The notes under the pieces are model-generated. The model was not told the DNA's origin, did not search any database, and worked only from the letters and a program-made list of their open reading frames with translations. Shown one piece after another: positions 62,701 through 64,000 of a stretch of DNA of 64,000 nt. Source of the DNA: Branchiostoma belcheri (lineage: Eukaryota; Chordata; Leptocardii; Amphioxiformes; Branchiostomatidae); the NCBI RefSeq assembly GCF_001625305.1, contig NW_017803157.1:1605376-1669375 (forward strand), in the 5' to 3' direction. Within the stretch, counting starts at the first letter, position 1; each line of letters opens with the position of its first letter. Position numbers and translations under genes: made by a program.

Positions 62701-64000
62701 CTCAACACCGGGAGGGTGCTAACGTGTGTCTGGAGTGGTTCTGTTTTTGACATCCACTCAACACACAAGTTTGACGGAGAGTCATTGTCAGCTGTCGTCA
62801 AAATCATTTGTACTTGTGGCGTTCTAAACTTCAGAAGAGGGAAGGAGAGAAAGAGAGAGAGAGAATAACAAGCTGCTATATAGAAAGAGAGAGGTACAAT
62901 AGAAACTTTATTCGCAAAATCATAACCGAAGGCTAATTGCTTTTACAATCAAGTATAATACTCATTGCAATACAGTAACAGGAGACAGGTAAGTACTGTC
63001 TAGCTATTATGGGGTTCGACTTCTTCTTTGAAGGCAGTGGATACATAGAAATAGAGAGAAAGTACAAGCTGCTGCAGCAGGCACGTAGTAGTATCCGAGG
63101 ATCGCTGTTGCATTTCGTGACACCCTCAAAACGACAACTGCAGTTCCGACTGAAGTCACTAGGCCCGAAGTTAACTTGTTGTCTCTTCAGTCAGGCTGTG
63201 CACCAAAGCACTCACCCAAATTATATTAACATCCATTGCCTTTCCTAACTCTCACCCGACATCGTCGAAAACTAAACTCCAAGCAGATCATAGGGTGGCA
63301 AAAAGACAATATCAAATTGGCCAGGCAGTATCCATTAGCCAGAGAGGGTCCAATTCGCCACTTAAGGTGGGATTAGCGACAAAAAAGGGCCATATATAAA
63401 AAGGGTCTTCCCCCATCAACCTCTGCTTGGAGAGTAGTCGAAAACAGAACTGTCCAATGTGAGCTAAATATATCATCTCTGTTTAATCACTTTTGTATCC
63501 ACATAATCCACAAAAAATGCTCATCCGTAAACATGTTTGACCACCTTCTTTTGTGATCAGATAATCGAGAGGAAGAATTTGCCGAAAGGTGTTGTCTCCG
63601 CCCACTTTCTATTTTTACTCCGGGTTGTCCTCTGGGTTGTCCTAAACACAAAGACAAACCTACATCACATTAGCGGAAGCCCCGGAGCTATATGCCGAGT
63701 ATCGCACCTGTTTGTGCCGACGCCACTGTATCTATAAACACTGTAATAATGTCGGCTTGCATACCCTCAGGTCAGATGGATTTAAATGATGCTTTTATCC
63801 CAAATCATGTATCCATATTGAAAATGTCAACTACCTAAGGTTCGCTGACCAGTGGCAAGGCAGTCCGTGTCCTTTCCACATAGCGGAAACATCGAATTGC
63901 CCGGAAAGCGATGTTTGGAGAAGCACTATATATACATATAGCCCCTTATCCACATTAAACAAATATACGCGAAGGCCACCGTGTCAACCCTCCTCACTCA
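62701..64000. other. Non-coding right end of the window
   Basis: A (GA)n run at 62846-62866, a retroposon-like tail at 62893-62965 and the foldback at 63275-63437 were seen. No gene recognised. Confidence 0.45.
63275..63437. mobile_element. Chimeric foldback: two family ends in one copy
   Basis: The left part (CTCCAAGCAGATCATAGGGT, GGCAAAAAGACAATATC) is the type of 28343-28579. The right part (AAAAGGGTCTTCCCCCATCA, ACCTCTGCTTGGAGAGTAG) is the type of 56855-57018. The outer 10-12 bases are inverted as usual, but the interiors do not pair. Confidence 0.6.

Overview
The window is metazoan nuclear DNA: long introns with GT-AG borders, many small DNA transposons, microsatellites and one assembly gap (30825-31135). 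The protein set (a vertebrate-like CDKL2, an MZB1-like ER protein, an MFSD4-type transporter and two Fuseless-like membrane proteins) together with repeat style points to an invertebrate deuterostome, most likely a lancelet (Branchiostoma). That assignment is recognition plus inference, not a database match.

Layout. Positions 1-17 kb hold no gene I can support except a lone candidate first exon on the minus strand (17207-17275); the rest is repeats, including foldback elements, a 912-bp TIR element with octamer motifs, and a hAT-like element nested in another repeat. From 21.7 to 28.7 kb two minus-strand genes follow each other: an MZB1-like gene (4 exons, 197 aa, KEEL end) and an MFSD4B/NaGLT1-like sugar transporter gene (5 exons, 547 aa). 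About 3 kb beyond its start, and divergent to it, lies the plus-strand CDKL2 gene, with a probable untranslated exon near 32 kb, 12 coding exons from 34087 to 50910, a candidate 30-nt microexon, and a 3' UTR to about 52.56 kb. It converges on a tandem pair of minus-strand paralogues (52848-54412 and 55157-56660) that look like Fuseless-family eight-pass membrane proteins. A minus-strand gene for a small single-pass receptor-like protein (signal peptide, CUB, LDLa, TM; 5 exons, 315 aa) occupies 58370-62032 and is flanked by inverted copies of a repeat containing telomere-like TTAGGG words.

All exon chains were built by hand from splice sites. In each complete model the lengths add up to a whole number of codons and the stop is in frame. 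The genes are functionally unrelated (ER folding, sugar transport, CMGC kinase, presynaptic-type membrane proteins, cell-surface protein); the only true gene family is the Fuseless pair. The most unusual observations are the matching E-T-[SC]-L C-termini of that pair, the MZB1 relative in an apparent non-antibody animal, hAT-like elements whose empty insertion sites are preserved beside them, and transposon-borne first exons carrying a PCNA-binding-like motif.
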